From positions 119,546 through 183,545 of the forward strand of contig OMYN01000001.1 in the NCBI GenBank assembly GCA_900315265.1: DNA of 64,000 bases. Direction: 5' to 3'. The stretch comes from an uncultured Eubacteriales bacterium (lineage in GTDB: Bacteria > Bacillota > Clostridia > Lachnospirales > Bianqueaceae). Position 1 is the first letter of the stretch, and each line of letters opens with the position of its first letter. The notes beneath the pieces are model-generated. The model was given only the letters and a program-made list of their open reading frames with translations, ran no database searches and was not told the origin of the DNA. The translations under genes were made by a program, and so were the position numbers. Positions 1-8,811 of the stretch are shown one piece after another.

Positions 1-62
1 GCGAGAACGACAACCAGGACCGCGGAAAAAGCGATGATGATTACACGTCTTTGTTTTTTCAT
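1..62 (-). CDS. 5' fragment of an exported or membrane-anchored protein (partial, runs off the left edge)
   Basis: An ATG at 62-60 on the minus strand follows a strong ribosome binding site (GGGAGG, about 8 bases upstream). The readable N-terminus starts MKKQRRVIIIAFSAVLVVVL, a basic stretch followed by a hydrophobic helix, as in a signal peptide or single membrane anchor. It lies 45 bases downstream of the secreted DNRLRE protein on the same strand, so the two may be co-transcribed. The rest of the gene is outside the window, so no function can be given. Confidence 0.6.
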   Translation of the reverse strand, partial: MKKQRRVIIIAFSAVLVVVL

Positions 63-107
63 GAAGTGAACCTCCCTTTAAATTTTGTAAAATCCGTGAT
101 AAGAGTG

Positions 108-2117
108 TTATTGCAGATATATATTAGTTCCATAATATATATAATGATAATTGTGAGCAGGACAACTGCTTCCGCAGCAACCATTTGAATCGTGATATGC
201 TGATGAGGCAAGGGGTAAGGCTTCGGTAAAACTATTGCCGTTTTGCATATAGTACATTAAATAATTAACAAAATCTTCACCTCCCGCAACATTATTCATA
301 AAACCAAGGGTACACACAGCGCCTTTGTTCCATGAACGAAGCGCCATTTGATTAGAGTGACAAGCGATAAATATATCTAATTTATTATTTGATAAGGAGC
401 CAGAAGAATAGTTGTATATACTTGTCTTGCCTGGCTGACTTGTGCAATATAAATAATCGATGTCCTTATTGGAGCTATCTCTCATTACTATATGATCATC
501 AGTTCCATGCCCATGCAATATATTGATGACATTGGATGGCATATCATTATAAATGGTTGTAGCAGTGGGGTAATAAACTTTAGCACTGGAATACCCCATT
601 GCAGAACATTTCCCGACAATTTGAGTTGCCGCTTGCTCGTCTGTACTGCTCAAAGGGGTAACGATGAAATATCTCATATACTGTGTGGTATTATTATCGT
701 TATAATAAATCATCAGCTCCGGACGATTCGGAGCCCCATAGTCTGAAGAATAGAACGTTGACCAATGTGCTGTGCTACTTTCGTTGGTGTCAAAAATCAT
801 AACACCATAATTATTGCGACTGCCATTTAACCATTGTTTCGTTACGGAGGTACATGGCCATGTGTACCAATTATCATTGTCATGCCAAGTGTCTGGTACT
901 GCATGCATCGATAAATCACCTAGGTCATAAGATGGTTGATTATTCCAGGTGATGCTGCTGGATGTCCAATGATTTTTTATGGGGGTAGCATACAATGTAT
1001 CTAAGGAGCCTTCTGAACTATATAATCTGATATTAATACAAGCACTTGTTACTGCGGAAGCAGCAATATTAGGAAGCTCAAATTGAATAGCGCTTCTACG
1101 GATGCCAAAATCAGTATCCTTACCCATTCGGAGGTAGTCATTTACATAAAAGTTTACGTCAGGATCCAGTGAAGAAATATAAGAGTCATAAGTTACATAT
1201 TCACCACACACCATTGTCATCGGGTCTATGGCAATGGGATATTCCCGTTCAGCTGCCCACAACCAATCCGGTGAAACAGTTATTTCAATGGTTGCTGTAT
1301 TATCATTATAATCAAGAAGCTTAGCCTTTACTTCTTCTGTATACCCTGACAAGTTATCGAAGGCAGTTAATCCTTTGATTTTGAAGATCGGATCGCCAGA
1401 TTCATTCTTGAAATAAATCGATTCTTCGTCCTGGGCCGGCGTGAGACCCGCAAGGTAATACTGGAATTTGAACGTACACTGGTCTGCCCTATCAGATAAC
1501 ACAAGATATTCTTTCAAATCAGAAGCATTTGATACATATACAATATTCCAGTTATTGGAAGTCTCGTATACGATTGTCCTTTGTGGATCGATAGATGAAT
1601 GTAATGGACCAGGTAAAACAGCTGATTCTAAGGGAATTTTGAGATAGTCTTCTTGATCTGCTTTTAAGGCAACAATAGTATCTTGATATTCTATTCTTAC
1701 CGGATAATAACTATCTTCAGAGTTATCTGAAAAGAAGTATTTTAAATCACTGCTCGTATTCGTGAAAGAATAGTTTCCGGTTTCAGTGGTATAATCGGTA
1801 GGGATTAAGTCATTATTTATTTCCTGATAAATACCGTCTTCATTTTTCCAATGAATTCTATCTGTTGATCCGACATACAACAAAGTGCCATCTGGCAAAG
1901 CATACTGTTTTGAACAAGGGGTTCTAAGACTTTCGACTTCTATACCATCTTGTGGCCCATATTCTGTAGATGAATCATGAAAACCGTCATCCGTAATGTC
2001 TGCCGCAAAAGCTATGCGAGGAACAATGAAAGAGGAAATAAACAAAGAAATAATTATAAGAATAGATAGTAAAGAACGCCTGTGGGATTTGCCTAGAATA
2101 TCAGAGTGAAGCATCAT
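108..2117 (-). CDS. Secreted DNRLRE-domain protein with a C-terminal caspase-like (His/Cys) module
   Basis: A 669-residue exported protein. Residues about 12-38 form a signal peptide with a likely cleavage site after AFA. The middle contains REYPIAIDPM followed by a DNRLRE-type domain (about residues 300-470: YDSYISSLDP, FYVNDYLRMG, SSITWNNQP, ELMIYY), a fold common in large wall-associated and Rhs-like proteins. The last 190 residues are separate in character: a hydrophobic strand ends in ILHGHG (His535/His537) and a later one reads DIFIACHS (Cys586), then FMNNVAGGEDFVNYL. This His...Cys layout resembles clan CD (caspase, gingipain, CHAT) peptidases; activity is inferred, not shown. The start is an ATG preceded by AAAGG; a second ATG follows at once. 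The gene is clearly more AT-rich than the genes from 2.4 kb on, suggesting acquisition. A cysteine-rich tail (NGCCGSSCPAH) lies near the C-terminus. Confidence 0.65.
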   Translation of the reverse strand: MMLHSDILGKSHRRSLLSILIIISLFISSFIVPRIAFAADITDDGFHDSSTEYGPQDGIEVESLRTPCSKQYALPDGTLLYVGSTDRIHWKNEDGIYQEINNDLIPTDYTTETGNYSFTNTSSDLKYFFSDNSEDSYYPVRIEYQDTIVALKADQEDYLKIPLESAVLPGPLHSSIDPQRTIVYETSNNWNIVYVSNASDLKEYLVLSDRADQCTFKFQYYLAGLTPAQDEESIYFKNESGDPIFKIKGLTAFDNLSGYTEEVKAKLLDYNDNTATIEITVSPDWLWAAEREYPIAIDPMTMVCGEYVTYDSYISSLDPDVNFYVNDYLRMGKDTDFGIRRSAIQFELPNIAASAVTSACINIRLYSSEGSLDTLYATPIKNHWTSSSITWNNQPSYDLGDLSMHAVPDTWHDNDNWYTWPCTSVTKQWLNGSRNNYGVMIFDTNESSTAHWSTFYSSDYGAPNRPELMIYYNDNNTTQYMRYFIVTPLSSTDEQAATQIVGKCSAMGYSSAKVYYPTATTIYNDMPSNVINILHGHGTDDHIVMRDSSNKDIDYLYCTSQPGKTSIYNYSSGSLSNNKLDIFIACHSNQMALRSWNKGAVCTLGFMNNVAGGEDFVNYLMYYMQNGNSFTEALPLASSAYHDSNGCCGSSCPAHNYHYIYYGTNIYLQ

Positions 2118-2381
2118 AACATCCTTTCAGAGGGTGATTTTACGGAACCTTGCTATTCCTGAGCCAGACATGTGATATTGACTAGAACCAATATTGAATT
2201 CTAATAACAAATTATCATAAAAGTTGGACAAATGCAACTATTATTTTCCAAAATAACAATATTGGATAAAATGTTAAATTTCATCATTTATTTTTAAAAC
2301 ATTTTATTATTCAAGCAATTGTATAAAAATAAATAACTAAGCTTTAGTGAAGGAGGAACAAGCTTCTCGATAAATAAAGAT
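2118..2381. other. AT-rich intergenic region with an inverted pair of CCAATATTG sites
   Basis: No gene was found in this stretch. It must hold the promoter for the minus-strand secreted protein, but no convincing -35/-10 pair stands out. CCAATATTG (2188-2196) and CAATATTGG (2257-2265) form an inverted pair whose cores (CAATATTG) are themselves palindromic, so they could be paired operator sites. That role is only a suggestion. Confidence 0.3.
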
Positions 2382-2412
2382 AAAAAATGCCATCCGAGTG
2401 AACCGGATGGCA
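2382..2412 (-). terminator. Intrinsic terminator of asnS
   Basis: The stem TGCCATCCG (2388-2396) pairs perfectly with CGGATGGCA (2404-2412) around a 7-base loop. On the minus strand it is followed by six T residues (complement of 2382-2387). It lies just after the asnS stop codon. Confidence 0.9.
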
Positions 2413-2435
2413 CTTGATGTAGGCGGTGTCTTTTC

Positions 2436-3836
2436 TCAGAAATCCAGATTATTGACGGTTCTGGGGAAGGGAAGGACATCGCGGATGTTGGAGATGCCGG
2501 TAACGTACATGATCAGCCGCTCAAAGCCCAGGCCGAAGCCGGAATGCTTCACAGTCCCGTAGCGGCGAAGATCCATATACCACCAGTAGTTGTCCATATT
2601 CATGCCGCGCTCTTTCAGGATCTTTTCAAGCACGTCCAGGCGCTCCTCGCGCTGGCTGCCTCCGCACAGTTCCCCGATACCGGGAACCAGCAGATCGGCG
2701 GCCGCGACGGTCTTGCCGTCATCGTTAAGACGCATGTAAAAGGCCTTGATTTCTTTGGGGTAATCGGTAACAAAGACCGGGATGCCCTTAAAGGCCTTTT
2801 CTGTCAGATAGCGCTCGTGCTCAGTCTGCAGATCGATGCCCCACTCGGGTTTGTAGTCGAACTTCTGGCCGCTGTCCTGAAGCAGCTCGATGGCGTGTGT
2901 ATACGTGCAGCGGACGAAGGGATGGGCAAGGACATTTTCAAGGCGGGCTCTCAGACCTTTATCCACAAAGCTGTTGAAGAAGTCGATCTCATCCTTTGCA
3001 TTGTCAAGAAGGTATCTGACCACATATTTGAGCATGTCTTCTTCCAGCTGGCAGATATCCGCTAGGTCTGCAAAAGCACATTCCGGTTCCATCATCCAGA
3101 ACTCAGCGGCGTGTCGCTGAGTGTTGCTGTTTTCAGCGCGAAAGGTAGGCCCGAAGGTATAGACATTGCGGAAAGCGGTTGCAAAGGCTTCGGCGGACAG
3201 CTGGCCGGAAACGGTCAGGCTGGCCATCTTGCCGAAGAAGTCCTTGCTGTAATCCACCGTCCCGTCATCATTCTTAGGTACGTTGGCAAGATCCAGCGTG
3301 GTCAGTTGGAACATTTCACCGGCCCCCTCCGCGTCCGAACCGGTGATCAGGGGGGAGTTCAAGTATACGAAATCGCGCTCCTGGAAGAATTTGTGAATGG
3401 CAAAAGCAGCCAGGGAGCGGACCCGGAAGACCGCCTGGAAGGTATTGGTACGGGGACGAAGATGAGCGATGGTGCGAAGATATTCCATGCTGTGCCGTTT
3501 CTTCTGCAGGGGATAGTCCGGAGTCGAAGCACCCAGCAGGGTCACGGTATCTGCGTGCAGTTCGAAAGGCTGGCGGGCGTCAGGGGTCAGGACCAGATCG
3601 CCGCTGACCTCGATCGAGGATCCTACGTTGTAATGACTGACCTGGTCAAAGTTGGCAATGCGGCCGCTTTCATAAACGATCTGCAGGGGACTGAAACAGC
3701 TGCCGTCACTGAGGACAATGAAGCCCAGGGATTTTGAATCTCGGATACTGCGGACCCAGCCGGCCACGGTCACTTTTTTACCGGCAAAGGAGACAGAGTC
3801 ATCGAAAATCGTTTTGATTTTTGTATAGTCGGACAT
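2436..3836 (-). CDS. asnS: Asparagine--tRNA ligase
   Basis: Class IIb aminoacyl-tRNA synthetase that charges tRNA-Asn with asparagine in the cytoplasm. The 466 residues match the family length. The N-terminal OB-fold anticodon-binding domain opens with [19 protein letters not shown]. Class II motif 2 is seen as [20 protein letters not shown] and motif 3 as [21 protein letters not shown], ending in the typical VLPFPRT. The ATG is preceded by a GGAGG site. It lies 18 bases downstream of the IMP-dehydrogenase gene on the same strand and ends at a strong terminator, so it is probably the second gene of a two-gene transcript. Confidence 0.95.
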   Translation of the reverse strand: MSDYTKIKTIFDDSVSFAGKKVTVAGWVRSIRDSKSLGFIVLSDGSCFSPLQIVYESGRIANFDQVSHYNVGSSIEVSGDLVLTPDARQPFELHADTVTLLGASTPDYPLQKKRHSMEYLRTIAHLRPRTNTFQAVFRVRSLAAFAIHKFFQERDFVYLNSPLITGSDAEGAGEMFQLTTLDLANVPKNDDGTVDYSKDFFGKMASLTVSGQLSAEAFATAFRNVYTFGPTFRAENSNTQRHAAEFWMMEPECAFADLADICQLEEDMLKYVVRYLLDNAKDEIDFFNSFVDKGLRARLENVLAHPFVRCTYTHAIELLQDSGQKFDYKPEWGIDLQTEHERYLTEKAFKGIPVFVTDYPKEIKAFYMRLNDDGKTVAAADLLVPGIGELCGGSQREERLDVLEKILKERGMNMDNYWWYMDLRRYGTVKHSGFGLGFERLIMYVTGISNIRDVLPFPRTVNNLDF

Positions 3837-3854
3837 CGGAATAACCTCCGTAAC

Positions 3855-5360
3855 TTATTTGACGGTCTCACTCTGGTGGAGGATCACGTCGTGGTAGCCG
3901 CCCTCGACGATGCTGGTCGCGCTGACCAGGGTGAGCTTGGCCTTCTGCTGCAGTTCTTCGATGGTCAGGGCGCCGCAGTTGCACATGGTATGTTTCATTT
4001 TGCTAAGAGACAGGTTAACGTTATCTTTCAGGCTGCCCGCGTAAGGAACGTAGGAATCCACGCCCTCTTCGAAGGCCAGCTTTTTGCCGCCGCCCAGGTC
4101 ATAGCGCTGCCAGTTGCGGGCGCGGTTGGAACCTTCGCCCCAGTACTCTTTGACGTAGGTGCCGTTGACCATGAGGCGGTTGGTGGGAGACTCGTCGAAG
4201 CGGGCGAAGTAGCGGCCCAGCATCAAAAAGTCAGCGCCCATGGCCAGCGCCAGGGTCATATGATAGTCATAAACGATGCCGCCGTCGGAGCAGATCGGCA
4301 CGTAGATACCGGTCTCTTTGAAGTAATCGTCGCGGGCACGGGCAACGTCGATAACGGCGCTTGCCTGGCCGCGGCCGATGCCTTTGGTCTCACGGGTGAT
4401 GCAGATGGAACCGCCGCCGATACCGATCTTGACGAAATCGGCACCCTGTTTGGCCAGGTACATGAAGCCGTCGTAATCGACCACATTGCCAGCGCCGACT
4501 TTCACGGAATCGCCGTAATGGTCGTGGATCCATTTTAAGGTCTGTCCCTGCCAGCAGCTGTAGCCTTCGGAAGAGTCGATGCACAGAACATCCACACCGG
4601 CGTCTACCAGGGCGGGAACACGCTGAGCGTAGTCGCGGGTATTGATGCCGGCGCCTACCATATAACGTTTGTGGGCATCCAGCATTTCATTGGGATTTTC
4701 TTTATGCTGGGAATAGTCTTTACGGAATACGAAATATTTAAGACGCTGATTCTCGTCAACGATGGGCAGGGCATTCAGCTTATGATCCCAGATGATATCG
4801 TTGGCTTCTTTTAAGGTGATGCCGTCGGCTGCCCAGATCAGCTTGGAAAAAGGAGTCATGAATTCTTTGACTTTGGTAGCCGGATCCATACGGGTGACAC
4901 GGTAGTCACGGCTGGTAACAACGCCGACCAGCTTGCCGGTAGCGGTGCCGTCTTCGGTAACGGCCATGGTGCTGTGACCGGTCTTTTCTTTTAAGGCAAG
5001 CACATCGGCCAGGGTGTTTTCGGGGCTGACGTTGGAATCGGAAGGAACGAAACCGGCCTTGTAGGCTTTTACGTCGGCAACCATCTTGGCTTCGGACTCA
5101 ACGCTCTGCGAGCCGTAGATGAAACTCATGCCGCCTTCCGTAGCCAGGGCAATGGCCAGACGCTCGCCGGATACGGACTGCATGATGGCGCTGACCAGAG
5201 GAATGTTCAGACAAATGGGGCATTCTTCCTGTCCCTTGCGGTACTTGACAAGCGGCGTTTTCAGGCTGACGTTGTCCGAGATGCAGTCGGGGCTGGTGTA
5301 ACCGGGCACGAGCAGATATTCACTGAATGTGTGAGAAGGTTCCTGATAGTAATAAGCCAT
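3855..5360 (-). CDS. guaB: IMP dehydrogenase family protein (divergent, with CBS pair)
   Basis: A 501-residue TIM-barrel protein of the IMPDH/GMP reductase family, expected to oxidise IMP to XMP with NAD+ in GTP synthesis. Two CBS repeats lie at roughly residues 100-230 ([23 protein letters not shown]). The catalytic Cys loop is [12 protein letters not shown], where textbook IMPDHs have GPGSICTTR. The substrate-side motif reads DSSEGYS instead of DSSQGNS, and the flap has ARNWQRY instead of the usual RGM-type segment. It therefore belongs to a divergent branch; IMP dehydrogenase is the best call but specificity is unproven. The start at 5360 was chosen because AGGAGTG lies 8 bases upstream; an upstream in-frame ATG would place the consensus promoter inside the gene. 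Confidence 0.8.
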   Translation of the reverse strand: MAYYYQEPSHTFSEYLLVPGYTSPDCISDNVSLKTPLVKYRKGQEECPICLNIPLVSAIMQSVSGERLAIALATEGGMSFIYGSQSVESEAKMVADVKAYKAGFVPSDSNVSPENTLADVLALKEKTGHSTMAVTEDGTATGKLVGVVTSRDYRVTRMDPATKVKEFMTPFSKLIWAADGITLKEANDIIWDHKLNALPIVDENQRLKYFVFRKDYSQHKENPNEMLDAHKRYMVGAGINTRDYAQRVPALVDAGVDVLCIDSSEGYSCWQGQTLKWIHDHYGDSVKVGAGNVVDYDGFMYLAKQGADFVKIGIGGGSICITRETKGIGRGQASAVIDVARARDDYFKETGIYVPICSDGGIVYDYHMTLALAMGADFLMLGRYFARFDESPTNRLMVNGTYVKEYWGEGSNRARNWQRYDLGGGKKLAFEEGVDSYVPYAGSLKDNVNLSLSKMKHTMCNCGALTIEELQQKAKLTLVSATSIVEGGYHDVILHQSETVK

Positions 5361-5411
5361 TTCGATGACACTCCTTTTTTCTGGCACGGTAAGAAAACTA
5401 TATTTCCAGTA

Positions 5412-5440
5412 ATTATACCAGTCGTCAAAGAGACGGTCAA
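5412..5440 (-). promoter_or_regulatory. Sigma-A type promoter for guaB-asnS
   Basis: On the minus strand, TTGACC (5440-5435), a 17-base spacer and a perfect TATAAT (5417-5412) lie about 50 bases before the guaB start. The match to the housekeeping consensus is close. Confidence 0.85.
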
Positions 5441-5520
5441 TTAGTTTGCAAGGAAAAGAAAGCCCGTGAAATCGCCTGCTCCTTAGCGATTTTGCCAACT
5501 GCCCGAAAAACGCCTGAGGC

Positions 5521-6630
5521 TCAGCCGGCCGGCTGGGCAAAAACAAGCAGCAGGGCGCAGGCGGCCAGATCGGCCATCATGAAAATCAGGTCCATCAGGA
5601 TAAGGCCCAGGATGCGCAGCCCTTTCCGGCGGCTTTTGCACAGAGGCATCAGGCGCCTTACGTTCAGATAGTTGAAAGCCGACGCGATGATAAACAGGGC
5701 AGATGTGATAAGGAAAATATAACAGGGAACCGCATACTGTTCGAACCGGAGCGAGCCGATCATCCAGAACAGCAGGGGGTACAAGACGGCGGAAAGTGCC
5801 ATTTTCCAAGGCTTGGCCGCTCTGAAGCCAGGCGGCAGAAAACGCTTCAGGTCTTCGGATCGTTTAACCGGCCGGACCGGGGACGGGGCTGTGACTATCC
5901 TGTTTCCGGCGTTTTGAGACGGAGTGGGGGCAGAAAACCTCTTTGCAGCGTTTTCCAGGGCTTTTTGAAAAGCAGAGGCAGAACGGAAGCGGTTTTGCGG
6001 GTCCAGGCGGACGGCTATGTCCGCGATCTCTTTGACAGCAGGGTCGGGCCGGGGCAGGGAGTCATTCATTTCGTTGAGCAGAACGCCCATAGCGTAGATA
6101 TCCGTCAGGGGTGTTGAGGATCCGAAACCGTACTGCTCGGGCGCTGCGTATCCTTTTGTCCCCAGTAAAACGGTGTCGATGCTTTCGGAGGGATCATAGG
6201 ATTTGGCTGCGTTCAGGTCCAGCAGCCATACCTGGCCGTGCCCGTCGATCAGGACGTGGGAGGGCTTGATATCCCTGTGGATGATGGGAGGGTCCTGGCT
6301 GTGCAGAAGGGCTACGATACCGGCAAGCGCGTGCATGATGGACAGGGTGCCTGAAAGGGTGAGACTGCGGCTTTGGATCAGCTGATCGAGTGAGGTGCCC
6401 AGAATGTATTCTTCCCGCACGATCAGCCTGTCTTCTCTTTGGAAGCAGTCGACAATACGGGGAATGCCCGTAAGGGGATGGTCTTTCAGATACTGATAGA
6501 CGTGGATATTGAAAACGGACAGGACCTTTTCAACCAGGATAGAGCCCGACGGGTCCTGAACCAAATATACATGGTGGGACTCGTTTAGGACGGCGATCCT
6601 GGGGCAGCTTTCTGCAGACATCGGATCCAA
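5521..6630 (-). CDS. Membrane-anchored Ser/Thr protein kinase-like protein
   Basis: 369 residues. Residues 10-235 form a Hanks-type kinase domain: the beta-3 lysine is Lys35 (LVEK), the catalytic loop is [12 protein letters not shown] (118-129), and the activation segment has [10 protein letters not shown] (157-166), typical of bacterial STK/Pkn kinases. Two departures are visible: no clear glycine-rich loop, and DLN (138-140) where DFG is usual; the metal-binding Asp is kept. Three to four hydrophobic helices lie in residues 265-365, so the kinase domain probably faces the cytoplasm. No PASTA repeats are present. The start is a TTG at 6630 with GGGAGG 9 bases upstream; an ATG three codons in (6621) is the alternative. 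It is divergent from the HTH-like gene at 6698. Confidence 0.8.
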   Translation of the reverse strand: MDPMSAESCPRIAVLNESHHVYLVQDPSGSILVEKVLSVFNIHVYQYLKDHPLTGIPRIVDCFQREDRLIVREEYILGTSLDQLIQSRSLTLSGTLSIMHALAGIVALLHSQDPPIIHRDIKPSHVLIDGHGQVWLLDLNAAKSYDPSESIDTVLLGTKGYAAPEQYGFGSSTPLTDIYAMGVLLNEMNDSLPRPDPAVKEIADIAVRLDPQNRFRSASAFQKALENAAKRFSAPTPSQNAGNRIVTAPSPVRPVKRSEDLKRFLPPGFRAAKPWKMALSAVLYPLLFWMIGSLRFEQYAVPCYIFLITSALFIIASAFNYLNVRRLMPLCKSRRKGLRILGLILMDLIFMMADLAACALLLVFAQPAG

Positions 6631-6697
6631 ATCAAAGCACCTCCCTTCCCGATCTATGGTATGATGATAGCAATATTGTACCTAAGCGGAGGAAGAA

Positions 6698-7162
6698 ATG
6701 AAAGAGAAAAGGACCGAGGAACTTGAGCATGTCTTAAGCGGCACTCATCCCGAAGATTTCGGACAGTATGTTCGGGACAACCAGGGCAGCCTTCTGGGGG
6801 CCGGCCATGATTTTTATGCCCTGATCCGGCAGGTGCTGGCGGAGGAGGATATGACCCAGCAGGCCCTCTTTATCAAGGCGCAGATACCGGAAAAGTACGG
6901 GTATAAGCTCTTGTCCGGCGAGAAAAAGACCCGGAAGAGGGATGTGCTGCTGCGGATCTTTTTCGCGGCCCGCATGAGGCCGGAAAAGGTCCAGCAGGCT
7001 CTGAAAAAATACGGACTGCCCGTCCTGTATGCCCGCATCCCCAGGGATGCCTTGCTGCTGCTTTTATTTGACAATGGCTGCGCAAGCTGCGAAGAGGCCG
7101 ACGCCCAATTGATCCGGAATGGATTTGCGCCGCTGGAAACGGTGGGAAAAGGGGACAGCTAA
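6698..7162 (+). CDS. Small helical, possibly HTH-type protein divergent from the kinase gene
   Basis: 154 residues, highly charged and helical, not recognised with certainty. Residues 40-105 (ALIRQVLAEEDMTQQALF...YGYKLLSGEKKTRKRDVLLRI) resemble a degenerate XRE-type helix-turn-helix, and the C-terminal third has a CASC motif (NGCASCEEAD). It is divergent from the Ser/Thr kinase with a 67-base shared control region that includes TATGAT at 6660-6665. The pairing suggests a regulator or substrate of that kinase, which is an inference. The ribosome binding site is GGAGGAAG just before the ATG. Confidence 0.5.
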   Translation: MKEKRTEELEHVLSGTHPEDFGQYVRDNQGSLLGAGHDFYALIRQVLAEEDMTQQALFIKAQIPEKYGYKLLSGEKKTRKRDVLLRIFFAARMRPEKVQQALKKYGLPVLYARIPRDALLLLLFDNGCASCEEADAQLIRNGFAPLETVGKGDS

Positions 7163-7269
7163 GACACACCGGGATATTTTGCCACCGCCGGAGTGGGAAC
7201 GGCCCATAGATTTATCGGTTAGAATCGTTTTTACAGACAGTCCGAAAATATCCTATAAGGAGAAACGCC

Positions 7270-8418
7270 ATGAAAAAGCCTGTAAAAATCATTCTGATCG
7301 TCTTGCTTGTCATTGTCCTTCTGATCGTGCTGGTCTCCTGCCTGGCAGGCGGCAGTTCTTCAGATAAAGGGGCCAAGGAAAGTTCCGCAGAAAGCTCCTC
7401 AGAGGCGCTTTCTGAGTCTTCCAAGCCGGCAGAAGAGAGTTCCGCCGCCGAGTCTTCCCAGGTTCCTGAGGAGAGCTCCAAGGAGTCTTCTCAGGAGGCA
7501 AGCCAGGAATCTTCCCAATATTATTTTAAAGACATGCAGGCCGTGACCAAGGACTGCACCATCAACATTACCGACTGGAAGGTGATCCCGGTCGGAGAGA
7601 GTGGCAACGAATACGGGGACAGCCCGGTCCTGGCCATCTGGTACGACACCACCAACACTTCCGGCAAACAGATGGATCCTTCGACGGCCTGGATATCGAT
7701 CATGACCGTTGTCCAGGACAATGATCCCAATGCGGTCAACCAGCTTGAGATGGGCCTGATGCCGGATGATCAGTTTACGGACAGCCAGCTGCAGAAGATC
7801 AAAAAGGACGGAACGGTTTCCAATGCGGTCGCTTATCAGCTGACCGATACGACGACTCCGGTCGAGATCAGTGCGGTCAACGGCATTCTGGGGGAGGATA
7901 TCGGCACCATCACTTTTGACATTGCCAACGGAACGACCTCCAATGGCGGTGATGCGGCCAAAGGGGGAACCGGCACGCCTGCTAATCAGGCCAAGGAAGA
8001 GGCCTCCTTCAAGGACGGACGCATCGTGACGGATGATTTTACCATCGAGATCACCAATTACAAGGTCATCCCGGTCGGCGAGACGGGTAATGAATACGGG
8101 GACAGTCCGGTCATTGCTTTCTGGTACAACACCACCAATACGTCCGGCAATAAGATCGATCCGGATTCGGCTTGGATCTATGCCGTCAGAGCTTATCAGG
8201 ACAACGACCCTAATGCTGAAAACGAACTTCAGACGGCCCTTCTGCCGGATGATCAGTTTACCGATACGCAGATGCAGGACATCAAGCCCGGCGGGACCGT
8301 TGCCAACGCCATGGCCTATGAGCTGACCGATACCACGACGCCGGTCACGCTCAAAGTTACCAACGGACTGCTTGGCGCGGATCTTGGCAGCCAGGATTTT
8401 GCGGTCGAAGGAAAGTAA
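7270..8418 (+). CDS. Lipoprotein with two tandem DUF5067-like domains
   Basis: 382 residues. A lipoprotein signal peptide (residues 1-24) ends in the lipobox LVSC. A long Ser/Glu-rich linker (about residues 28-83) would hold the domains away from the membrane. Two homologous domains of about 130 residues follow: both contain WKVIPVGESGNEYGDSPV or a close variant, TNTSG, QDNDPNA, PDDQFTD and AYQLTDTTTPV. The second copy begins near residue 250. The fold matches DUF5067/DUF4352-like immunoglobulin-type domains of extracellular lipoproteins; function is unknown. The start follows AAGGAG. The gene ends at a strong terminator and appears monocistronic. Confidence 0.75.
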   Translation: MKKPVKIILIVLLVIVLLIVLVSCLAGGSSSDKGAKESSAESSSEALSESSKPAEESSAAESSQVPEESSKESSQEASQESSQYYFKDMQAVTKDCTINITDWKVIPVGESGNEYGDSPVLAIWYDTTNTSGKQMDPSTAWISIMTVVQDNDPNAVNQLEMGLMPDDQFTDSQLQKIKKDGTVSNAVAYQLTDTTTPVEISAVNGILGEDIGTITFDIANGTTSNGGDAAKGGTGTPANQAKEEASFKDGRIVTDDFTIEITNYKVIPVGETGNEYGDSPVIAFWYNTTNTSGNKIDPDSAWIYAVRAYQDNDPNAENELQTALLPDDQFTDTQMQDIKPGGTVANAMAYELTDTTTPVTLKVTNGLLGADLGSQDFAVEGK

Positions 8419-8456
8419 TTCGCCTTGGATGATAAATATGTAAAAACGAGGCCGGC

Positions 8457-8505
8457 AAAGAGGGACGCAATCACCCCAAAAATGGGGACTTGCGTCCCTC
8501 TTTTT
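8457..8505 (+). terminator. Intrinsic terminator after the DUF5067-like lipoprotein gene
   Basis: AAAGAGGGACGCAA (8457-8470) pairs with TTGCGTCCCTCTTT (8490-8503), with an inner CCCC/GGGG helix, followed by a T run. Confidence 0.92.
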
Positions 8506-8582
8506 ATGCCCGGAAATGGGCGAAGCTAAAGGATTTTCTGTTTTTTGAACTCAAATTCATCTGCTGTGAAAAATGAAAAAAA

Positions 8583-8811
8583 TGGTCTTTGCAAAGGCGG
8601 GACCCCATAATGAAGACAGTGATGGGCGCGCAAACGGCACGTGAAACCAAACCGTTAATCCAAATGCGGCGCCTAGGCACACGGCTTGTTTTTCAGGTTT
8701 ATGTATGGGCGCAAGGAGAAAGTCCGTGCGCCAAACAATTTTTCCCGGAATGGTGTGCCTGTCCTTACGCCATACATAACATTCCGGGAGTTTTTTCAAC
8801 GGGAGAAAAGG
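8583..8811 (+). promoter_or_regulatory. Structured leader of the pilus operon, candidate riboswitch or attenuator
   Basis: This untranslated stretch precedes the first pilus gene. GGCGC (8625-8629) pairs with GCGCC (8669-8673) enclosing AACGG/CCGTT (8633-8637, 8652-8656). ATGGGCGC occurs again at 8705-8712, forming GGCGCA/TGCGCC (8708-8713, 8727-8732). A competing long helix pairs 8701-8716 with 8763-8777: 14 base pairs, one bulge and one mismatch. The latter strand lies inside the loop of the terminator at 8744-8796. Mutually exclusive folds directly before a start codon are the hallmark of transcription attenuation. I do not recognise the class; the cyclic-di-GMP consensus is not evident. 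No clear promoter was identified. Confidence 0.6.
8744..8796 (+). terminator. Leader terminator immediately before the pilus operon
   Basis: CCCGGAATG (8744-8752) pairs perfectly with CATTCCGGG (8780-8788), followed by AG and six T residues. It ends 15 bases before the ATG at 8812, so it acts before the first gene rather than after any gene. Confidence 0.75.

Noticed and set aside
2294..2479. 61-residue minus-strand frame over the asnS terminator
   Set aside because: It overlaps the 3' end of asnS and reads through its terminator hairpin.
5469..5492. Hairpin AAATCGC/GCGATTT after the kinase gene as a terminator
   Set aside because: The stem is only 7 base pairs and no proper T run follows on the minus strand, so it is not reported as a terminator.
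7230..7259. Promoter TTTACA-N18-TATAAG before the DUF5067-like gene
   Set aside because: The -10 box overlaps the ribosome binding site and would start transcription only about 4 bases before the ATG.
8583..8680. Cyclic-di-GMP (GEMM) riboswitch
   Set aside because: GCAAAGGCGGGACC and GCGCGCAAACGG superficially recall aptamer motifs, but their order and flanking helices do not fit the known consensus.
8686..8811. Upstream extension of the CpaE-like protein
   Set aside because: The extra 42 residues would be translated from the terminator hairpin; the ATG at 8812 has a proper GGGAG site.
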